Positions 17,629-25,931 of a stretch of DNA of 64,000 nucleotides are shown piece by piece. Both the position numbers and the translations under genes were made by a program. The notes beneath the pieces are model-generated. The model did not search any database and was not told the DNA's origin. It saw only the letters and a program-made list of their open reading frames with translations. Source of the DNA: Halorubrum sp. CBA1229. Its GTDB lineage: Archaea; Halobacteriota; Halobacteria; Halobacteriales; Haloferacaceae. Each line of letters opens with the position of its first letter. Position 1 is the first letter of the stretch. The stretch lies in assembly GCF_003721435.2 (NCBI RefSeq), contig NZ_CP054585.1, positions 806,001 through 870,000 of the forward strand, given 5' to 3'.

Positions 17629-18591
17629 TCAGGCCTCGGCCGTCTCGACGGTCGGCACCGCGACGCGGTCGAGGGCGTCGGCGATCACGTCGCGCTTGTC
17701 GACGTCGTTGACGGCGGCGTCCGGGGTCAGGACGAGCCGGTGCGCGAGCGCCGGCTCCGCGACGCGCTTCACGTCGTCCGGGGTGACGAACTCGCGGCCG
17801 GCGACGACCGCCGCGGCGCGGGCGGTCTCGAACAGCCGCTGGGTGCCCCGGGGCGAGACGCCCACGTCGACGCGGCGGTCCTCGCGGGTCGCGCGGACGA
17901 GCGCGGCCATGTACCCGAGCAGGTCGTCCTCGACGCGGACGGACTCGGGCACCTCGCGGAGCGCCGAGACGGCGTCGGCGTCGAGCACGCGGTCGACGGT
18001 CGGCGCCTGCTCGACGCGGCCCGCGCGCCGCCGGAGCAGCTCGACCTCGCCGTCGTCGTCGGGGTAGCCGATCGAGGTCTTGATCGTGAACCGGTCGAGC
18101 TGCGCCTCGGGCAGGGGGAACGCGCCCTCGCTCTCCACCGGGTTCTGGGTCGCGATGACGTAGAACGGCTCCGGGAGGGCGTGCGTGTCGCCGTCGACGG
18201 TCACCTGTCCCTCCTCCATCGCCTCCAGCAGCGCCGCCTGCGTCTTCGGCGGCGCCCGGTTGATCTCGTCGGCGAGCACGACGTTGGCGAAGATCGGGCC
18301 GGGCGAGAAGGCGAAGGAGCCGTCGCCTTCGTCGAACACGTTCGTCCCGGTGACGTCGCTCGGGAGGAGGTCCGGCGTGAACTGCACCCGGGAGAACTCT
18401 AAGCCGAGCGCGGTCGCGAACGAGCGCGCAGAGAGGGTCTTGCCGGTGCCGGGCACGTCCTCGAGGAGGACGTGGCCGCGGGCGAGGATACCGAGAGTGA
18501 CGCGGTCGAGGAACTCGCGGTCGGCGACGACCGCCCCGCCGACCTCGTCGACGACGCGCGAGCAGGCCGCCGCCGCTTCGGGGACGTCCAT
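17629..18591 (-). CDS. MoxR-family AAA+ ATPase
   Basis: 320 residues from the ATG at 18591 (MDVPEAAAACSRVVDEVGG); longer frames upstream run antisense through the tRNA and are unlikely. Walker A is EDVPGTGKTLSARS, Walker B VVLADEINRAPPKTQAALLEAM, sensor 1 FYVIATQNPVESEGAFPLPEAQLDRF, and the C-terminal lid has GVSPRGTQRLFETARAAAVVAGREFVTPDDVK. MoxR ATPases act as chaperones with DUF58 partners; the DUF58 operon lies 6 kb away (10340-11725), on the opposite strand, so a once-contiguous module has probably been separated. Confidence 0.95.
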   Translation of the reverse strand: MDVPEAAAACSRVVDEVGGAVVADREFLDRVTLGILARGHVLLEDVPGTGKTLSARSFATALGLEFSRVQFTPDLLPSDVTGTNVFDEGDGSFAFSPGPIFANVVLADEINRAPPKTQAALLEAMEEGQVTVDGDTHALPEPFYVIATQNPVESEGAFPLPEAQLDRFTIKTSIGYPDDDGEVELLRRRAGRVEQAPTVDRVLDADAVSALREVPESVRVEDDLLGYMAALVRATREDRRVDVGVSPRGTQRLFETARAAAVVAGREFVTPDDVKRVAEPALAHRLVLTPDAAVNDVDKRDVIADALDRVAVPTVETAEA

Positions 18592-18747
18592 ACCGGCCGC
18601 ACGGGGGCCGCGCCGAAAAGCGTTGCCGGCGGCCCGGCTCTCGTCGGCGTCTCGGCGACGCGTCGCGGGGAGCGTCGCCGTCGCCGTCGGGGGTTCGCCG
18701 CCGGCGATCGAAACGCATAACAGCGGAACCGGCCAACCCGCAAGTGA

Positions 18748-18832
18748 GCCGAGGTAGCCTAGCCTGGCCAAGGCGGTAGATTCGAAATCTACTGTCCATT
18801 CGGACACCGGAGTTCAAATCTCCGCCTCGGCG
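18748..18832 (+). tRNA. tRNA-Ser (anticodon CGA)
   Basis: 85 nt with a complete cloverleaf: acceptor stem GCCGAGG/CCTCGGC, D arm, anticodon arm GTAGA-TTCGAAA-TCTAC with CGA at the wobble-to-36 positions (reads UCG), a long class-II variable arm (TGTCCATTCGGACA region) and T arm CGGAG-TTCAAAT-CTCCG. The 3' CCA is not encoded, as usual in haloarchaea. No intron. A TATA-like GCATAAC is about 30 nt upstream and a T6 tract lies 55 nt downstream. Confidence 0.97.
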
Positions 18833-18886
18833 CTTCTCTCGACCCCTGCCCCGTTCAGCGACGCGGCTCGCGGTTCCTCGACGCAG

Positions 18887-18892
18887 TTTTTT
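18887..18892 (+). terminator. T6 tract downstream of tRNA-Ser
   Basis: Six T residues 55 nt after the tRNA 3' end, in an otherwise GC-rich gap before the haemoglobin gene; likely the tRNA transcript terminator. Confidence 0.4.
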
Positions 18893-18972
18893 GGTTTATA
18901 ACTGACGCCACGAGCGATCAGCGAGCGACGGAGCGGGGAAAAAGCCATACGTCGCGGCCGTGACCGGATCGT

Positions 18973-19335
18973 ATGGCAGACGCGACGCTGTACGACCGCC
19001 TGGGCGGCGAGCCGGCGGTCGGTGCGGTTGTAGGGGAGTTCTACGACCGGGTGCTGGCCGACGAGCGGGTGGCCCACCACTTCGACGACGTGGACATGTC
19101 GGCCCAGCGCTCCCACCAGACGAAGTTCCTGAGCGCGGTCACCGGCGGCCCGATGCAGTACGAGGGCGACGACATGGAGACGGCCCACGAGGGGCTCGCG
19201 ATCACGGACGCGGAGTTCGACGCGATCGCGGGGCACCTCGACGGGGCGCTCCGGGAGTTCGACGTCGCCGACGCGGACCGCGAGGCGGTGATGGAGACGG
19301 TCGAGGGGTACCGCGACGACATCGTCGAGGCGTGA
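18973..19335 (+). CDS. group I truncated haemoglobin
   Basis: 120 residues, the normal length of a 2-over-2 trHb. It starts MADATLYDRLGGEPAVGAVVGEFYDRVLAD, the typical A/B helix consensus, has the distal region FDDVDMSAQRSHQTKFLSAVTGGP (B/C/E helices) and the proximal haem-ligand His72 in TAHEGLAIT. It binds haem and O2, CO or NO; detoxification of NO or oxygen handling is the usual role in group I. Monocistronic, with a short spacer after the tRNA. No unusual residue noted. Confidence 0.94.
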   Translation: MADATLYDRLGGEPAVGAVVGEFYDRVLADERVAHHFDDVDMSAQRSHQTKFLSAVTGGPMQYEGDDMETAHEGLAITDAEFDAIAGHLDGALREFDVADADREAVMETVEGYRDDIVEA

Positions 19336-19390
19336 CCGGAAAACTGGCGGAAGGGGTCGAAACGCGGCCCGCAGTGACCGCGAGCGACGC

Positions 19391-19702
19391 CTACCGCTCT
19401 CCGCCCAGCGACTCCTGTTCGGGGCCGGCGTCGCCGCCTGCGGGGCGACGCCGCTTGTCGTAGGCCGCCTCCAGCTTGGCGTTCGTCGCCCGTGAGACGA
19501 GGTAGCAGTCGACCGCGTCGTCGTCTCGGGGATGGGCGCTCGCGACCCAGACGTGGCCGTCGCCCGCCGAGAGGTCGGACGCCCAGCGCTCCGCGGCCGC
19601 GCGGCTCTCGAAGGCGTGGCGTGGGCCGTCCTCGAAGACGAGCCGCCCCACCTTCGCGTTGCGCTTGCGCGCCGAGGGCTTCACCGCGACGACGACGCTC
19701 AC
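19391..19702 (-). CDS. small conserved basic protein
   Basis: 103 residues from the GTG at 19702 (VSVVVAVKPSARKRNAKVGRL). A TTTTTAC element about 30 nt upstream supports this start and a leaderless message. The chain reads like a small alpha/beta fold: a basic N-terminal strand, FEDGPRHAFESRAAAERWASDLS (helix), then HVWVASAHPRDDDAVDCYLVSR (strands) and a Gly/Pro-rich tail. No catalytic motif, signal peptide or membrane segment. Homologues are known to me only from haloarchaea, with unknown function. Confidence 0.75.
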   Translation of the reverse strand: MSVVVAVKPSARKRNAKVGRLVFEDGPRHAFESRAAAERWASDLSAGDGHVWVASAHPRDDDAVDCYLVSRATNAKLEAAYDKRRRPAGGDAGPEQESLGGER

Positions 19703-19830
19703 GGGCGACGTTGGGGCGTCGTCGTGTAAAAACCTCGTCAGACGCGGTCGGCCGCGAGTCGGGGAGGGCGGCCGCGAGTCGGGGAGAGCGAACCGCAAGA
19801 AACCAGACCCCCGCTTCCGTACCCGGACGC

Positions 19831-21501
19831 ATGAGCGATCCGGCCTGGTACGAGGACGCGACGATCTACTCGTTGGACGTCAAGACGTTCAACGACGGCG
19901 ACGGGGACGGCTGGGGGGATTTCCGGGGGGCGATCGAGCGGCTCGACTACCTCGACGAGCTCGGTGTCGACGCGCTCTGGATCCGGCCGTTCTACCCGAG
20001 CCCGCTCCGCGACAACGGGTACGACGTCGCCGACTACTACGGCGTCGACGACCGGCTGGGGAGCCTCGACGACTTCCGCGAGTTCGCCGACCGGGCGCAC
20101 GAGCGGGGGATCCGCGTGATCACCGACCTCGTCTTCAACCACACCTCGAACGAGCACGAGTGGTTCCAGCGGGCGCGCGAGGACCCCGACTCCGACTACC
20201 ACGACTACTACCTGTGGACGAGTCACCTGGCGGACGCCCACCAGCGCGGCAACATCTTCCCGGAGTACGAGGACGGCGTCTGGTCGTACGACGACGTCGC
20301 CGAGAAGCACTACTTCCACCAGTTCTACGGCCACCAGCCCGACCTCAACGTCGCGAACCCCGCGGTCCGCGAGGAGCTGTACGACGTGCTCCGGTTCTGG
20401 CTCGACCAGGGCGCGGACGGCTTCCGGATCGACGCCGCCCACCCGATGCTGATGCCGAAGGGACACAACGCGACCACCCTCGACGAGACCGACCTCGGCG
20501 ACTCAATCGAGCTGTTCAAGGAGATGCGACGGGTCGTCGAGGCGGAGCAGTCCGACGCGGTGCTGCTCGCCGAGGCCGACGACGAGCCGGAACACCTCGA
20601 CTACTACTTCGGCGACGGCGAGGCGTTCCACCTCCAGTTCAACTTCGTGATGAACGCGCACCTCACGTACGCGGTCGGCGTGAAAGACACCTGGCCGCTC
20701 CAGCGCGCCGAGGAGATCCTCCCCGACGTCTCCGACGTGGGCGCGTGGGTGAACTTCCTGCGGAACCACGACGAGTGGAACCTGCTGAAGCTCCCGGAGG
20801 AGGCGTTCGAGCACGCCCGCGAACACTTCGGCGACGACGCCGGCGACTCGTGGATCTTCGAGCGCGGCCACCGGCTCCGGCTCGCGGACCTGTACGACGG
20901 CGACCGCGACCGGATCGCCGTCGCCCACAGCCTCCTCTTCTCGCTCCCCGGGTCCGTCGCGCTCCAGTCCGGTGACGAGATCGGGATGGGCGCGGACCTC
21001 TCGCTCCCCGAGCGCGAGGCCGTCCGCACGCCGATGCAGTGGGACGACTCCCCGAACGGCGGCTTCTCGACCGCGGCCCCTGAGGACTGCTACAACCCCG
21101 TGGTCGACGAGGGCGCCTACGCCTACGACCGCGTGAACGTCGCCGCCCAGCGCGACGACCCCGACTCGCTGCTCTCGCGGGTCGAGGCGCTCGTGGCGGC
21201 CCGCGACGCGTGTCCCGAGATCGCCCGCGGCGACTACCGCGCGCTCGAGACCGACCACAAGGAGACGCGCGTTCACCGGTTCGACCATGAAAGGGGAGAC
21301 GGAGAGGACACGGACGGGACCGTCCTCCTCTGCGCGCACAACCTCGCCGACGACTACCGCGAGGAGATCGTCGGCTTCGACGTCGACCCGGACACCGTCG
21401 AGCACGTCGTCGGCGACGGCGAGCACTACGTCGCGGAGGGGGGCGTCACGTTCAAGCTCGACGCCTGCGACTACGCGTGGCTGCGCGGCGAGAAGCGGTA
21501 A
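19831..21501 (+). CDS. treS: GH13 alpha-amylase family enzyme, trehalose synthase-like
   Basis: 556 residues from the ATG at 19831 (MSDPAWYEDATIYSLDVKTF). All GH13 regions are visible: DLVFNHTSNEHEWF, GFRIDAAHPML with nucleophile Asp201, LLAEADDEPEHL with acid/base Glu248, and NFLRNHDEW with Asp314. The N-terminal WYEDATIYSLDVKTFNDGDGDGWGDFRG and DNGYDVADYYGVDDRLG segments are characteristic of trehalose synthases (maltose-trehalose isomerisation by intramolecular transglucosylation). The hydrolytic alternative (alpha-glucosidase or related) cannot be excluded. No signal peptide, so it acts inside the cell, consistent with osmolyte or storage-sugar metabolism. Confidence 0.88.
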   Translation: MSDPAWYEDATIYSLDVKTFNDGDGDGWGDFRGAIERLDYLDELGVDALWIRPFYPSPLRDNGYDVADYYGVDDRLGSLDDFREFADRAHERGIRVITDLVFNHTSNEHEWFQRAREDPDSDYHDYYLWTSHLADAHQRGNIFPEYEDGVWSYDDVAEKHYFHQFYGHQPDLNVANPAVREELYDVLRFWLDQGADGFRIDAAHPMLMPKGHNATTLDETDLGDSIELFKEMRRVVEAEQSDAVLLAEADDEPEHLDYYFGDGEAFHLQFNFVMNAHLTYAVGVKDTWPLQRAEEILPDVSDVGAWVNFLRNHDEWNLLKLPEEAFEHAREHFGDDAGDSWIFERGHRLRLADLYDGDRDRIAVAHSLLFSLPGSVALQSGDEIGMGADLSLPEREAVRTPMQWDDSPNGGFSTAAPEDCYNPVVDEGAYAYDRVNVAAQRDDPDSLLSRVEALVAARDACPEIARGDYRALETDHKETRVHRFDHERGDGEDTDGTVLLCAHNLADDYREEIVGFDVDPDTVEHVVGDGEHYVAEGGVTFKLDACDYAWLRGEKR

Positions 21502-21552
21502 CGCGGCCGAGCGGGGCGACGGCGCGCCGGACCGAGGCGGGTTCCGCCCCCG

Positions 21553-23238
21553 TCAGTCGTCCGCCAGCGAGGCCGCGTCCGGCACCGATCCGTCCTCGGC
21601 GGCGGCCGAGAGCAGGCGGTCGAGCCCGTCGACCATCGCGACGACGCTGGCGCGGGTGATGTCCGCGTCCGTCGAGGAGACGGAGACCGACCGGTCGCCC
21701 CGCGAGAGGTCGACCTCGACGGTGACGACCGCGTCGGTGCCGCCCGTGATCGCGTCGACGTGGTAGGAGTTCAGATCGAAGGAGACGCCTTCTCCGCTCG
21801 AATCGCCCGCCAGCGCGGCCCGCACGGCCTCGAGGCCGGCGTCGACCGGGCCGGCGCCCGTACCGGAGGCGACGCGCTCCTCGTCGCCGACGCGGAGTCG
21901 CACCGACGCGGTGGGGAGGTTCCCGCCGGAGGTGGCCGACAGGTCGACGAGCTCGACGCGGCGGTCGCGCTCGCGGCCCTGCACGTCCTCGGTGATCGCG
22001 AGCAGGTCGGCGTCGGTGACGCGCTTCCCGCGGTCGCCGAGCTCCTTCACGCGGCTCACGACCGCGCTCAGCTCGTCGTCGTCGACCGCGACGTCGTGCT
22101 CGGCGAGCGCGGCCTTGACGCCGGCGCGGCCGGCGTGTTTCCCGAGGACGAGGCGCCGCTCGCGGCCCACCGTCTCGGGCGGGTACGGCTCGTACATCGT
22201 CCCGTCCTTGAGCGTGCCGTCGGTGTGGATGCCGGACTCGTGGGCGAAGGCGTTGGCGCCGCAGACCGCCTTGTTCGGCGGGAGCGCGACGCCCGTGGCT
22301 TCCGAGACGGTCCGACAGAGCCGGTAGAGCCGCTCTAGCTCGACCGTGTCGACGTCGTACGACCGGGCGAGCGCGACGGCGACCTCCTCTAAGGCGACGT
22401 TGCCGGCGCGCTCGCCGACGCCCATCACGGTGCCGTGGACGGTGTCGGCGCCCGCCTTCAGCCCGGCGTGGACGTTCGCCACGCCGAGGCCGAGGTCGTC
22501 GTGGGTGTGGAGGCTCGTCGGGCCGCGGTCGGCGAGCCGGGAGACGACCTCGGCGGTGCGCTCCGGGTCGGCCGCGCCGACCGTGTCGCAGTAGCAGATC
22601 CGGTCGGCGCCGGCGTCGAGGCCGGCGCCGAGCAGGCGGTCGAGGTAGTCGAGGTCGGCGCGGGAGCCGTCCTCGCCGAGCACCTCGACCCACAGGCCGT
22701 GGTCTTTCGCGTACTCGACGAGCTCGACCGTCGTGTCGACCACCTCGTCGCGGGTCGAGCCGACCTTCGTCTCGACGTGCTTGTCCGAGGCCGGGACGAC
22801 GAGGTTGATCCCGTCGACGCCGCAGTCGAGCGCGTGGTCGACGTCGGCCTTCACGCCGCGGGCGAAGCTCGTCACGGTCGCCGAGAGCCCCTCGCCCGCG
22901 ACCCGCCGGATGGCCTCGCGCTCGCCCTCCGAGGTGCACGCCGAGCCCGCCTCGATCAGGTGCATCCCCGCCGCGTCGAGCTCGCGGGCGACGTCGACCT
23001 TCTCGGCCGGCGTCAGCGAGACGCTGGGCATCTGCTCGCCGTCGCGCAGGGTGGTGTCTAACAGCTGTACCTCGTCGAGGTCGGTGAGTGGTGTTCGGGT
23101 CAAAAGGGAGTCCGTCCGCTTGTCGGTGGGTTCGGAGCCGGTGCCGCCGCGGGGCGGTCGTGCCCCGGAATCGTTATCGCCGGAGAATTTCGCGGCCAGC
23201 CGCCGCGAGGCGACTTCCTCTATCCTCCGAACGACCAC
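21553..23238 (-). CDS. cimA: (R)-citramalate synthase / 2-isopropylmalate synthase family
   Basis: 561 residues with a GTG start at 23238; a TTG about 45 codons in, just before TRTPLTDLDEVQLLDTTLRDGEQ, is a plausible alternative. The DRE-TIM barrel shows LLDTTLRDGEQMPSVSLTPAEK, LHTHDDLGLGVANVHAGL and GVGERAGNVALEEV. The C-terminal LeuA allosteric domain follows (NLPTASVRLRVGDEERVASGTGAGPVDAGLEAV). It condenses acetyl-CoA with pyruvate (citramalate, isoleucine route) or with 2-ketoisovalerate (leucine route); specificity cannot be fixed by eye, so the symbol is tentative. A TATA element near 23280-23287 is shared in the divergent gap to the cupin gene. Confidence 0.88.
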   Translation of the reverse strand: MVVRRIEEVASRRLAAKFSGDNDSGARPPRGGTGSEPTDKRTDSLLTRTPLTDLDEVQLLDTTLRDGEQMPSVSLTPAEKVDVARELDAAGMHLIEAGSACTSEGEREAIRRVAGEGLSATVTSFARGVKADVDHALDCGVDGINLVVPASDKHVETKVGSTRDEVVDTTVELVEYAKDHGLWVEVLGEDGSRADLDYLDRLLGAGLDAGADRICYCDTVGAADPERTAEVVSRLADRGPTSLHTHDDLGLGVANVHAGLKAGADTVHGTVMGVGERAGNVALEEVAVALARSYDVDTVELERLYRLCRTVSEATGVALPPNKAVCGANAFAHESGIHTDGTLKDGTMYEPYPPETVGRERRLVLGKHAGRAGVKAALAEHDVAVDDDELSAVVSRVKELGDRGKRVTDADLLAITEDVQGRERDRRVELVDLSATSGGNLPTASVRLRVGDEERVASGTGAGPVDAGLEAVRAALAGDSSGEGVSFDLNSYHVDAITGGTDAVVTVEVDLSRGDRSVSVSSTDADITRASVVAMVDGLDRLLSAAAEDGSVPDAASLADD

Positions 23239-23435
23239 GATCGTCTCGTGTCATTCGTGTCCGTGCCGACGTGTCTCACACATATAAACGAACGGGTCGA
23301 GACAGGTATGGCCAACGGATCGTTAGCGACGGGCGTGGTTCGGTGATGATTCGTCGGCGGCGCACCGGAGCGCCGTCCCGGCGGGGCCGTTCCGTCGCCG
23401 ACAGGGTTACGAACGCGGGCCGAGAGCGGGCCCGC

Positions 23436-23924
23436 ATGAAGCGAGTCGCGGTCGACGACGTCGACGTCGTCACGAACCCGATGGAGGTCCACGACGTGCG
23501 CAGACCGGTCTCTCGCGTCCTCGGCACGGAGCACGTGGCGATGAACTACTTCGAGCTCGCGCCCGGCGACGCCTTCTCCGGCGGGCTTCACGCCCACGGC
23601 GACCAGGAGGAGGTGTTCTACGTGCTCTCCGGGACCGCCACCTTCGAGGTCGGGCGGGAGCGCGAGCGCGTCGACGTCGAGGCCGGCGAGCTGATCCGGT
23701 TCGCGCCCGGCGAGTTCCAGTCCGGGTTCGTCCGCGAGGACGCCGACGAGGAGGTCGTCGCGTGGGCGTTCGGCGCCCCCGGCGCGCGTCACGACTGGGA
23801 GCAGATCGAGTCGCTGATCGAGTGTCGGAGCTGCGGGGAGGAGCTCCCGCACGCGACGGAGCTGACCGACGAGGGGCGATTCCGGTTCACGTGCAGCGAG
23901 TGCGGCACGTCGTTCTCGCCGTAG
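23436..23924 (+). CDS. cupin domain protein with C-terminal zinc-ribbon
   Basis: 162 residues from the ATG at 23436 (MKRVAVDDVDVVTNP). The cupin core has GGLHAHGDQEEVFYVLSGTATFEV (motif 1, metal-binding His/Glu) and LIRFAPGEFQSGFVRED (motif 2). The C-terminus carries CRSCGEEL and FTCSECGTSF, a four-Cys zinc ribbon. It probably senses or binds a small metabolite through a metal-containing cupin; the zinc ribbon suggests contact with nucleic acid or another protein. Function unknown. Confidence 0.85.
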   Translation: MKRVAVDDVDVVTNPMEVHDVRRPVSRVLGTEHVAMNYFELAPGDAFSGGLHAHGDQEEVFYVLSGTATFEVGRERERVDVEAGELIRFAPGEFQSGFVREDADEEVVAWAFGAPGARHDWEQIESLIECRSCGEELPHATELTDEGRFRFTCSECGTSFSP

Positions 23925-23940
23925 GGAGTGGGCCGAGACC

Positions 23941-24624
23941 TCACCCCAGCAGCGACCGGAACGACCGGCGACCGACGCCGCACCGCTCGCGGTAGTCGCA
24001 GGCCGAACACCGGTCGTCGTCGACGCGCGACGGCGGCCCGTCGATCGCGCGGGCCGCCCGCAGCGCGCGGCGGTAGGCGGCCTTCCGCCGAGTCGTGAGC
24101 CGGACCTCGCGGACGGCGCCGACGCTCGGGTACTCGACCAGCGCGCGCGGCACCTCGCGCTCGCGCTCCCACGCGACCGCCTTCGCGACGGCGACGGCTC
24201 TGACCGACTGCGGCTCCCAGACGCCGTTTTCGGGGGGTTCGCCCGGCGAGACGACGGTGGGGAGGGGCGGGTCGGTGGGGGCGGTCGGATCGTCGGCAGG
24301 GGCGGTCGGAGAGAGCACCTTGTGCACCGTTCCGCGGCAGTCTCTCCCCGAGACGAACGCGCGCTCGCGCTCGGGGTCGGCGAGCCGGTCGTAGTCGTCG
24401 CGCTCGCGGAGCCGGTCGAGGTTCCGTCGGTAGGCGGCGGGCGAGCGCCGGATCGGGAGCCGGCGGAGCGTCGCGTCCGGTGCGTCGGCGAGCGCGGGGT
24501 AGCGGTAGGCGAGGTCGATCCGGGCGCGGGCGTCCGGCGGGACCGCCCGGTCGTCCTCGCGGCGGGCGTAGTAGAGCTGTCGGGGGCAGTAGGCCGCGCG
24601 GGCCACGTCGCTGAAGGGGGTCAC
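23941..24624 (-). CDS. Cas4/Dna2-like protein with four-Cys iron-sulfur site (solo)
   Basis: 227 residues from the GTG at 24624 (VTPFSDVARAAYCPRQLYYARRED). Longer frames run back into repeat copy B. The N-terminal Cys in YCPRQLYY and the C-terminal C-x2-C-x5-C of CSACDYRERCG match the split [4Fe-4S] ligand set of Cas4/AddB-type nucleases. The nuclease Asp...(D/E)-x-K motif is not obvious (EYPSVGAVREVRLTTRRK aligns poorly), so catalytic activity is doubtful. No cas1/cas2 or CRISPR array is near. The only TATA box at the right place (30 nt upstream, 24648-24654) belongs to the tail of repeat copy B. Confidence 0.85.
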   Translation of the reverse strand: MTPFSDVARAAYCPRQLYYARREDDRAVPPDARARIDLAYRYPALADAPDATLRRLPIRRSPAAYRRNLDRLRERDDYDRLADPERERAFVSGRDCRGTVHKVLSPTAPADDPTAPTDPPLPTVVSPGEPPENGVWEPQSVRAVAVAKAVAWEREREVPRALVEYPSVGAVREVRLTTRRKAAYRRALRAARAIDGPPSRVDDDRCSACDYRERCGVGRRSFRSLLG

Positions 24625-24647
24625 GGATCGGTTGGACGCGGTTTGGT

Positions 24648-24654
24648 TTATAAA
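24648..24654 (-). promoter_or_regulatory. TATA box of the Cas4-like gene, supplied by repeat B tail
   Basis: TTTATAA on the minus strand, followed 30 nt later (box start to start codon) by the GTG of the Cas4-like gene. It is also the terminal motif of a 57-bp repeat tail unit. Confidence 0.55.
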
Positions 24655-24990
24655 GAGTTGACTGCGGATAAACAGTGAACACCGCCAAAGCCCCAGCCGC
24701 TCGCTTATAGGCAGCTGCTTACGGATCGTCGATGAAGACCTCCAAAGCCCCAGCCGCGAGGACTCGCGTGGCTCGCTGCGCGCTTCAGTCGCTCGCGATG
24801 CTCGCTCCTTCCAGTGCTTGCGTCGCCAAGCGTCGTCCTCGCGGCTGGGGCTTTGAGTCCCGCCCCGCACAGCAACCGCGCCTCACGCCTCCCCAGCCTC
24901 GGCGGACGGACCGGCACGGCTCCGCCCGCGCCGGCCCGCCGCCTCCCTCGCGGGCGGGTCGCGCCCGCTGGGCGCGACCCGGCGCGCCCC
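24648..24990 (-). repeat. dispersed structured element, copy B
   Basis: Minus-strand copy of the element in copy A. Read on the element strand: H1 (24980-24970 with 24966-24956, 11 bp perfect), H2 (24943-24930 with 24915-24901, one bulge and one G-U pair), invariant block (24900-24856), H3 (24855-24835 with 24763-24743, 21 bp perfect, 71-nt loop) and two 57-bp tail units, the first ending in TATAAG near 24706 and the second in TTTATAA at 24654-24648. The mismatch in H2 becomes a G-U wobble only on the element strand, consistent with RNA made from that strand. Confidence 0.85.
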
Positions 24991-25079
24991 TTCATCGTTG
25001 GGGCTCGTGAGCGTGCGGTGGTGGTCAAGCGAGAGCGGGGAGACGGCAGGCCGTGAAGGCGGTTACAACGAGCGACTAT

Positions 25080-25760
25080 TTATAAGGAAACGTCCGTCTC
25101 GATGTCCTCGGTCGCCTCCTGCAACCCGTCCTCGCGGGCGGTTTCGGCGTGGTTTCCCTCGATCTCGGCGTCGGTGAGGAGGTCGCGGAGCTCGTCGCGG
25201 AAGCGGTCGTTCGCCCGGGTGGACGTGAGGTCGACGCGGGCGACGCGCGCGTGTTTCGCGACGGCGTCGGGCTCGGCACCGAGCTCCGCCGCGCACTCGA
25301 CGATGGACCGGCCCTCGGCGGTCAGCGACTTCAGGTCCGCGTACTCGAACGGAGCGTCGTCGACCTCGCGGTCGGCCTCTCGCACGAGGTGGAGGTCGAA
25401 GCGGGCGTCGCGGACGGTGTCGGGGTCGACATCGACGGGCTCGGGGGTGTCGTCCGAGGGGTCGCTCGCGTCGCCCGCGCGGACCACGTCGTCGCCCTCG
25501 GCGAGCGCAGCCGCGATCGCCGCGTCGTCGTCGAACTCGAAGCGCCCGCGGGCGATCCGGGCGTAGGCCGCGTCGTCGAGGTCCGTCGAGAAGTCGTACC
25601 GCTCTCGCATCGCGGCGACCAGCTCGCGGACCCGCTCGCCGACGGCGGCCTCGTCGCGGTCGGTGAGGGTCCCGGGGGACTCCGCCTGCCGCTCGGTGAC
25701 CGTGTCGGACCCGGTGGTCTCGACGAAGATGTCGCGGAGCTCGGCCGTCTTCTCGTCCAT
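25080..25760 (-). CDS. haloarchaeal helix-turn-helix-like protein (conditioned-medium-induced protein 4-like)
   Basis: 226 residues, acidic, soluble. It starts MDEKTAELRDIFVETTGSDTVTERQ, followed by a helical region and, around residues 145-200, SLTAEGRSIVECAAELGAEPDAVAKHARVARVDL, which resembles a homeodomain-like helix-turn-helix. I recall similar N-termini annotated as conditioned-medium-induced protein 4 in haloarchaea; that label is from memory and the molecular role is unknown. Its TTA-TAA end is part of a TTTATAA motif about 90 bp from the head of repeat copy B. Confidence 0.78.
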   Translation of the reverse strand: MDEKTAELRDIFVETTGSDTVTERQAESPGTLTDRDEAAVGERVRELVAAMRERYDFSTDLDDAAYARIARGRFEFDDDAAIAAALAEGDDVVRAGDASDPSDDTPEPVDVDPDTVRDARFDLHLVREADREVDDAPFEYADLKSLTAEGRSIVECAAELGAEPDAVAKHARVARVDLTSTRANDRFRDELRDLLTDAEIEGNHAETAREDGLQEATEDIETDVSL

Positions 25761-25886
25761 GGGCCCGAACGTACGCGCTCCCGATAGAAAAGCCTCGCGT
25801 CCGGTTTCGGAGGGTTCGAGCGTTGTCGGGACGATGCCCGCGGAATCGGGACGATGATGACGACCGCCGCCGACGGGCGGCGAGAG

Positions 25887-25918
25887 TCGTCAACCAGTAT
25901 ATTCAAGTCGGTTTACGA
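25887..25918 (+). promoter_or_regulatory. BirA-type biotin operator over the bioY promoter
   Basis: TCGTCAACC-N14-GGTTTACGA, two 9-nt arms with one mismatch. It fits the conserved bacterial/archaeal BirA consensus TTGTAAACC-N14/15-GGTTTACAA at nearly every core position. The spacer (25896-25909) contains the TATA-like AGTATATTC, about 30 nt before the bioY ATG at 25932, so a bound repressor would exclude TBP. BirA itself is not in the window. Confidence 0.8.
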
Positions 25919-25931
25919 GCGTGTCGAGGGC

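Noticed and set aside
18814-19236. Open frame opposite the haemoglobin gene and tRNA end
   Set aside because: No recognisable domain and it overlaps a clear haemoglobin gene on the other strand.
23252-23310. Mini-ORFs with good TATA spacing in the divergent cimA-cupin gap (ATG 23254 minus; a 12-codon frame from about 23308 plus)
   Set aside because: Too short to support alone; spacing could be coincidental because the shared TATA region serves the flanking genes.
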